A stretch of DNA of 64,000 bases from Liolophura sinensis (GCF_032854445.1 NC_088305.1:2237001-2301000), one strand, 5' to 3'; positions 1 through 12,829 are shown, counted from the stretch's first letter. Notes: generated from the sequence alone by a model not told the origin. Made by a program: numbers and translations.

Positions 1-160
1 CTCGTGCTGTCTTTCTTTCCTGCCGCACGTGGGAAGGTCTTCTAGCAACCTGCGGATGGTCGTGGGTTTACCCCGGGCTATGCCCGGTTTCCATCCACCG
101 TTGTATAAGTGAAATATTCTTGAGTATGCCGTAAAACACCAATCAAATAAATAAATAAAT
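1..160 (+). mobile_element. tRNA-derived SINE (family A), 3' part at window edge
   Basis: Matches the body and AAAT-rich tail of the family A SINE (cggatggtcgtgggtttacc, gtgaaatattcttgagta, then an AAAT tail). The 5' head is outside the window; the copy 2 counterpart at 24684-24914 shows the head. Confidence 0.85.
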
Positions 161-244
161 AATCTTTTGGTTGTATCATTCATTGGCCATCAGTGGCGCC
201 ACTGAGTACGGAAGGTGAATCCATCCTACGTCTATCACAGCAGT

Positions 245-672
245 ACAGTATAATTAAAGACGTACAGCATAGCAAGTAAGACCAGAACAGCGACCACGAC
301 AGTGTGGTAGACGTAGAGCATAGCAAGTAAGACCAGAGCAGCGACGACAGTGTGGTACACATACAGCATAGCAAGTAAGACCAGAGTAGCGATGACGACA
401 GTGTGATAGACACAGAGCATAGCAAGTAAGACCAGAGCAGCGACGACGACAGTGTGATAGACGTAGAGCATAGCAAGTAAGACAAGTTCATCGACGACGA
501 CAGTGTGATAGACGTAGAGTATAGCAAGTAAGGCCAGAACAGCGACGACGACAGTGTGGTAGGCGCAGAGCATAGCAAGTAAGACAAGTTCATCGACGAC
601 GACAGTGTGATAGACGTAGAGCATAGCAAGTAAGACCAGAGCAGCGACGACGACAGTGTGATAGACGTCCAG
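245..672. repeat. 51-bp minisatellite, copy 1
   Basis: About eight units of 51 bp carrying 'catagcaagtaagaccagag' and 'cgacgacgacagtgtg'. A period of 17 codons makes several frames open on both strands, producing false ORFs of 129-149 codons. The unit resembles the start of the dispersed repeat found singly at 14816-14973 and 16411-16545. Confidence 0.95.
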
Positions 673-723
673 GTCTGAGTTTAGTCTTTGACAGATTCAT
701 AATCCTGAGGTCTGGATGTTTTA

Positions 724-850
724 CTTATTTATTTATTCATTTGTTTCATTGTTGTTTGAAACCGTACTCAAGAAAATTTCACATATACGACGGCGGCCAG
801 CATTTTGGTGGGAGGAAGTTGAGCAGAACTGACCGGGAAAACACTTTTGA
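724..850 (-). mobile_element. Family A SINE 3' fragment, copy 1
   Basis: Reverse-complement tail and body (accgtactcaagaaaatttc, cgacggcggccagcattttg), ending just before the TA microsatellite. Counterpart at 25477-25603. Confidence 0.8.
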
Positions 851-856
851 TGTTAC

Positions 857-858
<2 letters not shown>

Positions 859-928
<70 letters not shown>
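859..928. repeat. (TA)n microsatellite, copy 1
   Basis: About 70 bp of alternating AT with one interrupting G near 921. In copy 2 (25612-25688) the tract is about 7 bp longer and lacks the interruption, as expected of different alleles. Confidence 0.95.
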
Positions 929-1834
929 TACCTAATAGAGTAGGGTTGAAATGCTTTTGGATCAATCTGTAAGTCAGTACGGGCATCAGTCTCCTCTAAA
1001 ACAATGTCAAAAGCTCAGTCATCATGAGCGACAAGCGAAAACAGCATGCCAACAGTTAGGGGTGAGTGGAGGTTTTTAACAAATAACAATAAAATGAATG
1101 AAACAAATGCATTTTGCTCAACAGAGATTTTCTTGATGAAATGAGTAGGTTAACCTGTAACGGTAGACCGTACAAAGTCAGCTTGAATGTTCCGGGAGTA
1201 TACTTCAAAGCGTCAAAACAGACATTCGTATACCAACCGTCAACCTGGGTGAATGTTTCTCTGTGTGACACGGATAGGCGTGATGAATAGGTCTACAAAG
1301 ACACTGATAGGTCTACTCATAGACAAAAGACTGGTCAGTGTTCCAGTTTTGCATGTGTTAATTCATAAGCGCGATGTGTGATCAATGCAACCTTCGAACC
1401 CTCGAGGTAGAGAGACTTCAACATTTCATGGAAAACGGCAGGAAACAAGTAAATAACGCTCGAAAAGTAATATGACTAGTTTGTGCCACGTAAAGGTACC
1501 ACAAACGGATAAAACTCACAAGTTTTTGATAATTTTACATGTTATCTGTTTTACCTAGAGTAACAGCCTTGTATACGCAATATCAATGTTTAAAATGCAG
1601 TTTAATTCTGTCACGAGTTTCACTGTAAGACAACAGTATATAGCAGCAACTCCGGCTTCTCGATACTTCACCTTATGTATCCTTCGTCGGCTTTAGGAAA
1701 TGGATCCGGATATGTGAAGTCATGTTTTGACGTGACGATCACATGTGTTATTAACCTTGCAGACTGCTCTACCTTTGCCCTGCAGACGTAAGTTCCAGGT
1801 GTGCTTTCATGGACAGGTGGACTCCTTTTGGGCC

Positions 1835-4800
1835 ATGGCAGAAGTGGTGCGGGAGTGTCTAGAACTGACCGGGGCAGGAGAACCGCTGAAGGTTTCCAAG
1901 AGACCCCTGCCCCCGCCGGCGCCCCGGGGTATCATTTTGAAGGTAAGGTAGACATATGGCTCCATAAACAGCACTGTAAATTAATTATTGGATGCCATAG
2001 CCCACATTCAGGGGTTCACTTTCAAGCCAGGAAAGGATATATATGGCGCGTCACATGACTTATGCTAATAATGCCAATAAGTTAAGTTTTTAACGATTCA
2101 ACTGACACGACGACAGTGTAATAGCTGGAAAATGACCAAACCTAACCGGTGAAATATTATACTGTATAACGACTGAAAAATGAACACTAAAAAGGTTAAC
2201 ATCCGTGAACACCCCAACTTGTACATGGTGTTTCAAAGCGGATTATTCTACATCTAATACTTAATGTGAGATTCGAATTTCAAAGTTCACTAACAGATTT
2301 TCGGCCTCACCTTTTCACTCTTTAAAAATGCCATATATATATATATATGCTATCATTAGTAAAAGCGCACTTTTTGTCGCCAGACGTCTCGTGCAGGAAT
2401 CTGTCACTCAGATGTACATTTCTGGGAGGACCTGTGGAGATTAAGGGACATTCCGGATTTGCGATTATCCGGAATCACCATGGGTAAGTACACCGGTAGT
2501 TAAATAAAGACGAGGACACAGCGTGGAAGTCCAACATGCTTAGTAATACCTTGCGATGAGGGGCTGTCGAACTATCGGATAAGGAGAGCCCAATGTTTCT
2601 TCATTGCGATGAAAGGCTATCAAACTATTGGATAAGGAGAGCCGAATGTTTCCTCATTGTGATGAAAGGATATCAAACTATTGGATAAGGAGAGCCGAAT
2701 GTTTCCTCATTGCGATGAAAGGCTATCAAACTATTGGATAAGGAGAGCCGAGTGTTTCCGCATTGCGATGAAAGGATATCAACCTGCTGGATAAGGAGAG
2801 CCGGATTTGTTTTTTATTAGGATGAAAGACTATCAAACTATTAGATAAATAGAGCCGAATGTTATACCGTAATGTTTCCTCATTTTGATGAGATAAGTAA
2901 AGCTCATTGTGACGAAGGGCTGTCAAACTATTGAATAAGTAGAGCTCATCGTGATGAAGGGCTGTCAAACTATTGAATAAGTAGAGCTCATCGTGATGAA
3001 TGGCTGTCAAGTTATTGAATAAGTAGAGCTCATCGTGATGAAGGGCTGTCAAACTATTGAATAAGAAGAGCTCATCGTGATGAAGGGCTGTCAAACTATT
3101 GAATATGTAGAGCTCATCGTGATGAAGGGCTGTCAAACTATTGAATAAGTAGAGCTCATCGTGATGAAAGGCTGTCAAACTATTGAATAAGTAGAGCTTA
3201 TTGTGATGAATGGCTAACAGGTTGTCGGCTAAGAAGCATCTAAGTGCGTTGACAAATATCAAGCTTTTTGACCTATAGCCGTCCTCGTAGCTCTGACCGG
3301 TCTACAGCAGTGCTCTTTCTACAGATTTTTGTAGAGTTTGGTATATATGGTTCAGAAACTAAAATGGTTTTGTGGGAACACATGGCACCGTGTTCGAGAA
3401 AAATAAGAATGTCAATATGGCGGTATTTTCGTATACTGCAAACAATTGCAGTAATTACTGCAAGGTATGTCTACGTGATATAAGATGCAAACATCGCTGC
3501 TCTTAGATACATGTAGGCTGCATTGAATTACAGAGTCTCCGGTGAACCGATATCGTTATGGTATACTTACGGCATATCATTATGGTATACTTATGGTATA
3601 TCGTTATGGTATACGCATGGTATGCCGCTATGGTATACTTATGGTATATAATTGTGTTATATCGTTATGGTATACATATGGTATATTGTAATGGTATACG
3701 TATGGTATATTGTTATTATATACCTATGGTACATCACTATGATATACCTATGGTATATCGTTATGGTATACTTATGGTATATAATTATGGTATATCGTTA
3801 GGGCATATCGCTATGGTATACGTATGGTATATCGTTATGACATGCTTATATAATATGGCTATAGTATACTTATGGTGTATTGTAATGGTATACTTATGGT
3901 ATATCGTTATGGTGTACTTATGGTGTATCGTTATGGTATACTTATGGTATATTGTTATGGAATACTTATGGAGTATCATTATGGTATGCTTATGATATAC
4001 GTTATGGTATACTTATGTTGTATCGTTATGGTATACTTATGGTGTATCGTTATGGTATACTTATGGTATATTGTTATGGAATACTTATGGTGTATCGTTA
4101 TGGTATACTTATGGTATACGTTATGGTATACTTATGGTGTATCGTTATGGTATACTTATGGTATACGTTATGGTATACTTATGGTGTATCGTTATGATAT
4201 ACTTATGGTGTATCATTATGTTCAAAACTAAAACACTTTTATTCTGTCTGGCTTTCCTGCAGGTCACGAGATTGTTGGTGCAGTGTATTCAAAGGGAGCT
4301 CAAGTTGAAGGTAAACTTGTACAGATTTATCTTAAAATCTTTGAGGGATTCGATTCGTGGCAGAGGCTTCATTTCTAACGCTAGGACACGGTTAATTCCC
4401 GATATTGATGAGGGAATTTTAAGATCCACCCTAAGGCTTTGGTGACTTTGATAATCGGGCAGCCAGCATGATGCCGGTGGGACCCCGGGAGAAACCCACG
4501 AGTGGGCGTTACTACGTACAGCCAGATAGCCAGAATGTATACAAGCAGGACTATTATGTTTAAGAAGCTCAATACCGAATTCCTATGCAGTGTACTTTTG
4601 GCGTAACTTTTTCCGAAAAAGACTCTACATTTGAGTTATGGAAAAAGAAATGACGCAGATGATGTTTCGAGAAAACCAGGCCTACAAGCTAGGCGTACTA
4701 TTTAGAGTTTACAGAGTTTACAAGTTGCACTAACCCTGATTCTTGATTTGTATGGTGGCATGCACAGATTTGAACATTGGCGACAGGGTGGTTGTCTACC

Positions 4801-7800
4801 CTTGGACAGGCTGCATGGAGTGTGACGCTTGTCGCGCGGGGTATAATAACCTCTGTCCTAATAACCGCCATGGAACATCGGATTTCGGCCAGGGTGGTGT
4901 CAGCGGCTGTGCTAACCAAGGAGGGTGAGTGTGTTGTGCAATACCAGATGAATCATCCCAACCATAATCCGTCAGTGACGTCACACAGCTTTTTTCACAC
5001 ATTTATGCTCAGTTCATGTACATGTATTCTGTATGATCAGGTGATGTGGACCCTCTCGCTAATGCCGTCGCTGTGAGTTCAAGTCCAGCTCGTGCTGGCT
5101 TCCTCTCTGGAGGTACGTGGGAAGGTCTATCAGCAACACCCGGTTGGTCGTGCGTTTTCCCCTCTGCCCGGTTTCCTCCCAACATAATGCTGGCCGGCGT
5201 CGTAAAAGTGAAATATTCTTGGGTAGGACGTAAAACACCAATCAAATGAATATAAATAAATATAGAAATAAATATTTGCCTGTGCATGAAAACGCAGATC
5301 TGATATTAAATATTTTTATGTTGTGTGTATATGGCCAGAGAAAAGAGTCGCTGCATGTGACGTTAATTATCAATATGGTCATTAAAACAATTAAAACATT
5401 TGATCCCATTTAACTCTGGATGAAAAATTAAGGTATTAATACAGTTTCTTTCCCTTAAAGTAAATGTTAGGTGGCATTAATGTTAAAATTCTGGATAGTA
5501 TAAAAATAAAACTGTTTCATGTAGGTATTCAACGTATGTTTGGGTGCCGGACGCCCGCTACACCGTCCTCGTGCCATCGACGTTGGACCTATCTGTCGCA
5601 GCGACGTTACCGTGTGCGGCGTTGACGTCATTTAACGCTCTCGGCAAGATTAAAGCGAAAATGGAAGAGCTGTCAAAGATCTATGGTATGTAATAAGATA
5701 TATGTTATCATGCAATCTTTGTCAGAGTCGTGTAATTTGCCACGGCTTAAGCATCTGCATGAATGGATAGAATACAACCCTAACTAAATTGACAACAGCC
5801 GGACTAGGGTTACGCCTGACCACATTCCATCTATCAGACTGTTGTCGCTGTTCTGGTTTTGTGCTGTAGTCTTTTTATATCAAACATTTCAGGGCCACCG
5901 TGGCCGAGGGAGTTAGCACGCCAGTGCGGTGCAATGATCCAGGAGCCCCTCATTAATACGGCCGCTGTGAGTTCAAGTCCATGCTGGCTTCCTATCCAGC
6001 ACTAGGTGGGAAGGCCTGCTACGGACCTACTGATGATCGTGGGTTTCACCCGGGCTCTGCCTAGTTTCCTCCCATCATCATGCTGGCCACCGCGGCAAAA
6101 ATTAAAATATTCTTGAGTTCAACGTAAAACACCATTCAAATAAATAAATAAATAATAGAGTTCGCCGTAAAACGCCAGTCAAATATATAAATAAAATCAA
6201 ACATTTCAGACTCTCCGTGGTTAGTCGTGGTCGGCTGTGGAGGGCTTGGCATGTGGTGTCTAAACCTAGCCCGATACTGTCTGCCAAAGACCACGAACAT
6301 CCTCGCTGTGGACATTTCGGTGAGATTTTCAGTACCGTCGTCATTTGGCATTAAATTCTGTGCGTATAACACACATGAGGATTACACAAAGTTATTTTCC
6401 AACCGCTTCGATGGCCTAATGGTTAGATCGTCGGCCTCGATTCCGGTGACGTTGCGTCAAACTCGGGTCAAAGACTTTACAAATGGTACTTGTTACCGCC
6501 TGCTTGATGCTCAACATTGAGAGGTTAGAGCAAGGAAGCAGGACAGGTTGTTCGGTGTCAGTGTAATGTGACTGGGTGACTGTGATGTCTGGTGTCTTCG
6601 GCATGATACTTCAGTAGCGGCAGCACTATGGCTGTCTGGACACACCCTGCCACAAGAAGACACAATACATGTGCACACACATCATGACTCCTCGTCGTCA
6701 TATGACTGAAAAATTGTTAAGTACGACATAAAGCATACATACATACACAAAATTATTTTTGGAATGATGCAATAAAGAGTTTATTGCCCAATATGATTTA
6801 TTGTTTCTTTATAACACTTTATAAACCGTTTCTTCAGATCATATCAATTGAAATCGTAAATACAAAACTCTCTTGCACGGCGACATAAGACTAAGAGTGC
6901 ACTTTGTGACGTCCACAGCTACACATGCCATGTAGATTGTTGAATTTTTTTATTAATTCCCGACATTTATCGGGCGGTATTTTCAGAATATCGCCCAGTG
7001 ACTGTATTAGCCGTATTCCACCTCCTCGCCTGCTAGCCGCTGTCCGTAGGTGAGCGACATACCCGGAAGTTAATTGTTTTTCTCGATTCTGTTTCAGCCT
7101 GCTAATCTGTCTGTCGTTAAGGACTGTGAAACTCTTCTGTTACCTGACCAAGGTAAGTCTATGTCGGCGAGCTGCTGTCAGTGGTATTGATGTTACCGGA
7201 ATCGTTCTGGGGTCTGCTGTCATCTCTGTCTATTCATTCCTAACTACGAGACATAAACCCATGGACTATGGTTGAAAATTAAATTTTGGACAAATCATAA
7301 ATTATCCTTATAGGTTATGAAGTTAAAAAGCTCATATAACGCAAGTATGTTATTACGAACAACACTTCCTTCACTGATAATGGTAGCCATTTTCAATTTT
7401 TAAAAGATGAAGAAATCGTGCAGCAGTTGAGAACAAAGACGCATGGCGGCGCGTGCACAATCATTGACTTCGTTGGATCAAGTCAGACAGTGGGAGCTGC
7501 CTTAAACTCACTGAGAAAGGTGAGTGTTCCTGGCAAAATATAATACACCTAGCTCGGAAACACAAACAATCCGTCTATACACATATATTCTCTTTATCTA
7601 GAGTGTTTGCAACATGATTCTAACCAACACGGAAAACAGTTTTATTGATAAATGCTGGTTAAATAGTTAATGGTGTGAGGACACAAGTGATGAGGCTAAG
7701 CATAAGCAAGCCCACGTGCGCCTCACAGGCTCCAAAGGTAAAGCTTGTCTATTGGTGGCGAAAGGTTGTGAGCGATGCATGCGCTGTGAGGAGTATGGAT

Positions 7801-10325
7801 TCGAGAATATATCTGTACCTCACGTGACCGTTGTTATTCAAAGAAAAGCGGAGTATTTTGTCTGATGCGGGATAAAGCAAAATATAGCACGCGTAGAATG
7901 GCAGATATAACAAAATGTATTAGTAATAGCCTGTCAATATGTAAAACGTTTCTAATAAATGAGTCTGATCAATGTTCAACTTATAATCCTCTCGTTAACT
8001 CGGGATGTGCAGGCCGAGTGGCGAAGACGGGTGTCTATCAATTGCTTGGACACACAAGGGGCAAGTGCAAGTCCAGTTCCCGAAATTAGTTGTCTTCTTG
8101 TGACAGGACCGGCCCGGATAGCACAGTTGGTAGAGCGTCCGCTTCGGGACCGGTAGATCCAGGATCAATCCTTGATCGAGTCACACCTAAGACTTTAAAA
8201 GAGGAAGTTGTAACTTCCTCGCTTGGCGTTCAGCATGAAGGGGATAGTGCAACGACTGGTTGACCCGTATCAGTATAATGGCTCGGGTGGGGCGGCTTAC
8301 TTGCCTTCGGTAAGTCGTCTCAGTGAAGCAGCACTAAATAAAAGAGCGGTGGAAATCCGTCCTGCAACAAGGAGGCACATTACACGTACATGCACCCTAA
8401 TGATTCCTTCGTCGTCATATGACTGAAAAATTGTTGAGTACGACGTTAAACCCCAAGCACTCACTCACTCACTCTTGTGACAGGGAGAGTCCGTACCGAC
8501 AAAGTGCTGCCGTCACTGAAGCATCATGCCGAAGACGCCAGACATGACACCCCAACCAGTCATATTATACTGACACCAGGCCAACCAGTCCTGTTTTCTT
8601 CTCTAATCTCTCAGAACTGAGCCTTCAGCGACGCAGCAACAAGTACCATTTTTAAAATCTCTGGCATGATCCGAAACACACAGAGTAACTGATTTGTCTT
8701 TATCTTGCTTGATAGCGCCCTTGATTGTACGCTTGGATTCAAACGGTGTTGGTATGGAGCTAGAATCTCCCTTTCCTTATATATTATATATCCCTTTTAC
8801 AGGATCACAATTTAATCCGGAACAAGTCTAAACCGGTTGAGATGGTTGCCAGTTATGAAAGTGCACACATTCACGCGAATATGTGGTCAAGCCAGTTTTA
8901 AGCCAGTTCATGAATTTATCCATTCACACGGTCAGATTTAGGCCAGTTCAGTAATGACCACGTTATCCTGAAAATGCGCATTCGGGTGATACGCTCTAGT
9001 CACGGTTCACACGGCAAAGAAAAACCGGCTCAAGACCTGAAACCCCTTCAAGCCACGTCGCTCGCAGGGGCAAATAAACCAGATTAAATGCCCCCGTTTT
9101 CTGTTCACACAGGCGTTCACAAGTTAAACCAGCTTAGCTTTGCTCGTATGAACGGGTTAGTAGACACCCTTTTGGTGTAACGTCAGTTGTTCTTGAGATT
9201 TCACCTGGTAGATGTCTTCCTCTGGTCTTGTTATTAGGGCGGCCAGTATCATGTTATCGGTTTGTATGGAGGATCACTGATCACTCAACCAGAGAAGCTG
9301 ATTTCAAACACCACCGCCATTACCGGAAGTCGTACCGGAAGTCTCCACAGTCTTCGTGACCTTGTGAAGCTGGTGGACGATAACAAGGTACGAATGCAGA
9401 TACATAATTATTTGGATACAACGAAAAGGGGTAACCCATTGAAATAGTAGTGAAATGCCACCGTGTGTTAGGTCGCATACGAGGCTTCGGGCCTTGTAAA
9501 TAATAATACGGTAATAGTGCAAGGTACATTATTTCAATTTGTAACACATGTACGAGGTGAACATAACATAGGAACTATTGAAGTGGTGATTAAATACCCC
9601 CGTGTACAAACAAGAATGAAAACGATGCCCTTGGGTTCTTGAGGGAAGATTCGGATTCGAACTCTTTTATCACTAAAGGTAAAAATAAGTCCTAGTGGAT
9701 GTTTGACCTCTCAAAAATGTTAGAGAGCTGTTCCGGGATCACGTTTATTGTAACATGGGCGTCTCATAAAAAGTAAATTAGACTAGACGAATGATGGAGA
9801 AAATTGTGGAGCTGAACGTTTGTGAACTTCAGTGTTTTCTAAAGTAAAGAGGTGTTATTTGTGCCTCTAGAACACGGTGAAACTAATGATCGGGGAATTA
9901 TTGTCAACAAAGTTTGTGTAACATTTTTACAAGTAACATGACATAAGATGACTGTTTTTACCTTCAAAGACAAAATAGTTTGAACTCGAACCTCTTCTAT
10001 TCATTTCAGCTAATAACTACTACAGGAAGAATTTGGTCGTGTGTTTCCCCTGTGCTCTGCCCGGTTTCCTCCCACCATAATGCTGGCCGCCGTCGTAGAA
10101 GTGAAATATTCTTGAGTACGGCGTAAAACGCCAAACAAATAAATAAATATTAATTACTAGTAGATGTGAATTAATGTAGTACTAAACAGTAAACTATGAT
10201 CAAATGTTGTTTGTCAGATCAACGGACCCCCAGTGGAACACGTGACTTTGACGGAAGTAAATCGCGTGCTGGTGGACCTAAGGGAAGGCCGGGTAAGAGG
10301 AAGAGCCGTAGTGAAATTTGACTAG
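1835..10325 (+). CDS. Zinc-dependent alcohol dehydrogenase (MDR family), complete, 10 exons, copy 1
   Basis: Predicted 369-residue medium-chain zinc dehydrogenase, oxidising or reducing an alcohol/carbonyl with NAD(H). Exons: 1835-1942, 2384-2483, 4263-4310, 4768-4924, 5525-5685, 6210-6319, 7098-7152, 7407-7519, 9238-9387, 10218-10325. All introns are GT-AG and every phase matches; the total is 1110 bp including TAG. Catalytic-zinc ligands are Cys43 (in AGICHSDVH), His71 of GHE, and Cys168 (in TLPCGALT). The structural-zinc lobe is Cys101, 104, 107 and 115. The Rossmann motif GCGGLG is at 200-205, and Asp226 at the end of the second strand favours NAD. The start is the ATG at 1835, with a good context (G at -3, G at +4). 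The frame is open upstream to 1745, and a possible 5'UTR acceptor lies near 1763. The substrate cannot be told; similarity looks closer to bacterial-type ADHs than to vertebrate class I-III enzymes (inference). The gene converges on the receptor gene downstream. Confidence 0.93.
2551..3226. repeat. 42/53-bp minisatellite in ADH intron 2, copy 1
   Basis: Two related sub-arrays. The 5' units are about 53 bp and include 'cgaatgtttcctcattg'. The 3' units are 42 bp (gctgtcaaactattgaataa + gtagagctcatcgtgatgaa + gg). The shorter form equals the longer one minus an 11-bp segment. The 42-bp part gives a spurious 178-codon ORF on the - strand. Confidence 0.95.
3553..4220. repeat. 24-bp AT-rich minisatellite in ADH intron 2, copy 1
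   Basis: Array of 'tatcgttatggtatacttat'-type units with a ~24-bp period (two related 12-mers), running to within 43 bp of the exon 3 acceptor at 4263. It generates several overlapping ORFs of MVYLWYIVMVYL-like peptides on both strands, which are not genes. Confidence 0.95.
5050..5275 (+). mobile_element. Family A SINE in ADH intron 4, copy 1
   Basis: Head remnant with a tRNA-like B box (gtgagttcaagtccagctc), body (ggtttcctcccaacataatg) and an AT-rich tail (AAATAAATA). The head is truncated at the 5' side. Counterpart at 29820-30045. Confidence 0.85.
5893..6203 (+). mobile_element. Full-length family A SINE in ADH intron 5, copy 1
   Basis: Complete layout: tRNA-like head with A box (gtggccgagggagttagc) and B box (gtgagttcaagtcc), central body, and tail (AAATA)n, followed by an extra tail fragment (cgccgtaaaacgccagtc). 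It ends 6 bp from exon 6 and so lies in the acceptor region. Counterpart at 30663-30973. Confidence 0.9.
6400..6745 (+). mobile_element. Family B SINE in ADH intron 6, copy 1
   Basis: tRNA-like head (atggcctaatggttagatcg), internal body shared with the inverted element at 8485-8668, 3' module 'cgtcgtcatatgactgaaaa' and a short (CATA)n tail. Counterpart at 31170-31515. Confidence 0.85.
8108..8472 (+). mobile_element. Family C SINE with 12-bp target-site duplication, nested, copy 1
   Basis: tRNA-like head (atagcacagttggtagagcg), body and the 3' module 'catatgactgaaaaattgtt' with a (CACT)n tail. It is flanked by the direct repeat TCTTGTGACAGG (8096-8107 and 8473-8484). It is inserted between an older tRNA-like segment (8007-8095) and the remnant of an inverted family B element. 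Counterpart at 32878-33243. Confidence 0.85.
8485..8670 (-). mobile_element. Family B SINE, inverted, head missing, copy 1
   Basis: Reverse complement of the family B body (matches 6450-6640). The tRNA-like head present in copy 2 (33445-33515) is absent here, where sequence jumps from 'ggcatgatccg' straight to 'aaacacacagag'. Confidence 0.75.
8800..9180. other. Unclassified intronic segment with repeated short motifs, copy 1
   Basis: Contains several variants of 'ttcacacgg', 'aaaccggttgag' and 'agccagtt', and begins and ends with AAACCGG/AAACCAG-like words. It looks like a degraded repeat, possibly with imperfect inverted ends; family not recognised. Same in copy 2 at 33671-34051. Confidence 0.3.
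10028..10150 (+). mobile_element. Family A SINE 3' fragment in ADH intron 9, copy 1
   Basis: Body from 'ggaagaatttggtcgtgtg' to the AAATAAATA tail; head absent. Counterpart at 34899-35021. Confidence 0.8.
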
Positions 10326-12292
10326 GTCCGTCCATGATTTGAGCGGACATCACTATCGCTTTTGCGCGATAAGAAATCCACAACGATCAGATTTATCTCT
10401 CCTTTGCTGCATCTGACTGTCACAAAAACCCATTATTGTGAGGTTCTCGCCAAAAAATGTTCAAGTCTTGATTAACTTTGTCTGTCTCGTGTTAGGTGGC
10501 GTTCACCTGACAGTCTAATATCGTAACAGTAAAACGCGTGAAGGGCGTTAACGATAGGCCCATTGGGCTCTTCAAAACGACTTGGCATTGACAAAAGTTA
10601 GATTGGCTGACTGTATTCGCTGCGTGTTTTATATATATATATATATATACACTTGGAAACAGGAACTCGTTTGAGCGCATGTCTTCCCGCAGACAGCCAA
10701 TAAGAGTTCAGTTACATTATGTGTATGTTGGATTCCGAACATTTTCGCTGAGACTGTGAATGGGACTTCAGGTAACGCGAGAAAGTACCAGATAACAACA
10801 CCGCTATAGTCAGATTTATCTCCCCTGGCTTAAAACTCGCTCCATCTCAACGCACCATTATCGGTTTCCCATCCCAAAAAGTGCTATTTGTGCGGAGTTG
10901 TTTCGGAATTCCGTTACAATGTCAGGCCATCAACAGAATTTAACGAAATAAAAACATTTTGCATTCTGTATGATTCCCCTTTGTTGCTTGTACACTGCGC
11001 TACCGTCCTCTGAGAGGTTTGCACCTCAAGCGGATGCCCGCCAATTCGTGTATGTTTCGTCGTGAAGAGAGTATCTAAAACGGTGCGTTTGCATTCCCCT
11101 GATTCATTTCCATAGTTGCCAACTTCGTCAGAATTTCCTGACTTTCCCCCCACTTTTCTTCACCCTGACACTAATGGGATTTCGTGTCAAATCGTGCACG
11201 AGTAAAATAATTAAAATTTGTTTCTCTTCTGAAAACTGTGGTAAAAGACAGTAATCTAAGGCAACAGACCTTAGTTGACCTTTTCTGACTATATTGGGAC
11301 CAGTGACGTCACACCCGGTTATTGCCACTTAACTCACATAGGCCACTATATTTCATCGTTCTAAACGTTCTAAAATCCAGATGAACCTTGAAACGAACTA
11401 CTTCAGCAGAAAAATATGGATGTGACGTCATTGACACCTACAGACTACCGTAGAATCTGATGATTTACAGCCATTTTACTCGGTTCGCGAAAAAAATAAA
11501 TCGAACTATTTTCATGGCAAGTGTCTAATGAACTTTCATCTGACATTTTAGTGCTTCATTTTAGTTTTTTCTTTACCTTTAAATTTAACAAATTAATTTT
11601 TAGACTGAACCACTTGTAACACTGACGCCTGACTCATCGAGACAGGTCGCGTATTCGAATTCAGTTCACGTTCGTGGCTTTGGGTCAGGGGATTTGTCCG
11701 CTATCTGGCGAAGGGCGGTGGCTTCAGTAGTTTTAAGTGTACTTTCTTCAAATGCCACTTTCAAGTCGTTCAACAAGAAACTGACCTGTACAAGACAAAA
11801 GCTAAAAAGTTATGTAGGTGTAGGCCTACACCTTAGACTTGTAACCTGTCCTGTCGGATTGGCTACCGAATCAGAAATCACGTAACAACGGTAATATGTT
11901 TGAATAATTCACACATTTTTGTCCGCTTTGGGTGTTCTGATTTTAAGCCGATCCCCTTTCTTACGTCAGGTTCATTAAGGTTTTTCTTAAGTGCTAGTCT
12001 AGAAATACGTTACAGAAAAACAAAATTCAAGTCGACGCTCTGTTTATTCACAAACGTCACTTCCAGGTCAGACCACTCGTCTGATAATGTCACAGTAAAC
12101 ACCCTCTGAAATGAGTTGGTCCAAAGTCTATCCCAGTCTACTGTTAAAGACTTTTCAAACTTCACCATTATGGGCAACATCCATTTGATGTTAACGGTAT
12201 GACTGAATAAAATGTTTCGGAATTTCATTTTGCTCGCTGCAGCACTGCAACAAAAACCAAATTATGTAAACCGTCATGATAAAATGTGACAC

Positions 12293-12345
12293 CCCTGTCA
12301 CGTGACCCGTATAAAATGCAGTCCTGTAGGGGAAAATCACCGAAA
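12293..12345 (+). promoter_or_regulatory. Possible TATA-type core promoter, copy 1
   Basis: An E-box CACGTG followed shortly by TATAAAA and, about 10-25 bp on, a pyrimidine-rich start-like sequence. No coding sequence follows. It is preserved in copy 2 near 37166-37218. This is a suggestion only. Confidence 0.2.
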
Positions 12346-12829
12346 GTCGTCTCTTAAACTGAATTATGTCTTCAGTCTAAAGAGACACATAGATCCAACT
12401 CTCCAATGAAGTATTTAACATGATGTAGAAAATGGCAAGCAATCCAATCTCTAAATACCATAGCAAGTTGTATAGGGGCCTACTCGACAGACTATCTCCC
12501 AATTTCCAGGCAATTGTATTTACTATCGTATTTTACACTTCTCTCACAACACGTTGTAACAGCCAAGCTTAAGACTGCCAAAAAGCAGCACTTTGTTTAT
12601 AAAATATGTGTGTTATTACGGTTGCTTTGATCTAAATGTTTAGATTGACGGATGTTAGGGTGGTTGGGTCCCTCATAAAGATGTGCATACTTATAAAAAG
12701 CATCCATCGTTACACTAGGCAGATTAATCTGTATTAGTTCATGACATAAACTTGACGGTCTCGTTTTATGCGTGCACGTCATTTTCGCGTCATGAAACAG
12801 GCGGAATTGAGCCGAGTATTACATAGTCA

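Noticed and set aside
245-672. Possible CRISPR array (regular repeats)
   Set aside because: Head-to-tail tandem units without unique spacers, in animal DNA with spliced genes. The same applies to the other arrays in the window.
2726-3262. 178-codon - strand frame with NSLTALHHDELYLF repeats
   Set aside because: Translation of the 42-bp minisatellite inside an ADH intron, antisense to the gene.
3558-4445. Open frames encoding MVYLWYIVMVYL-like peptides
   Set aside because: Product of the 24-bp TA-rich minisatellite in ADH intron 2; apparent hydrophobic repeats are an artefact of base composition.
9262-9447. ADH exon 9 as a separate 61-residue protein
   Set aside because: It is an internal exon: acceptor at 9237, donor after 9387, and its frame joins exons 8 and 10.
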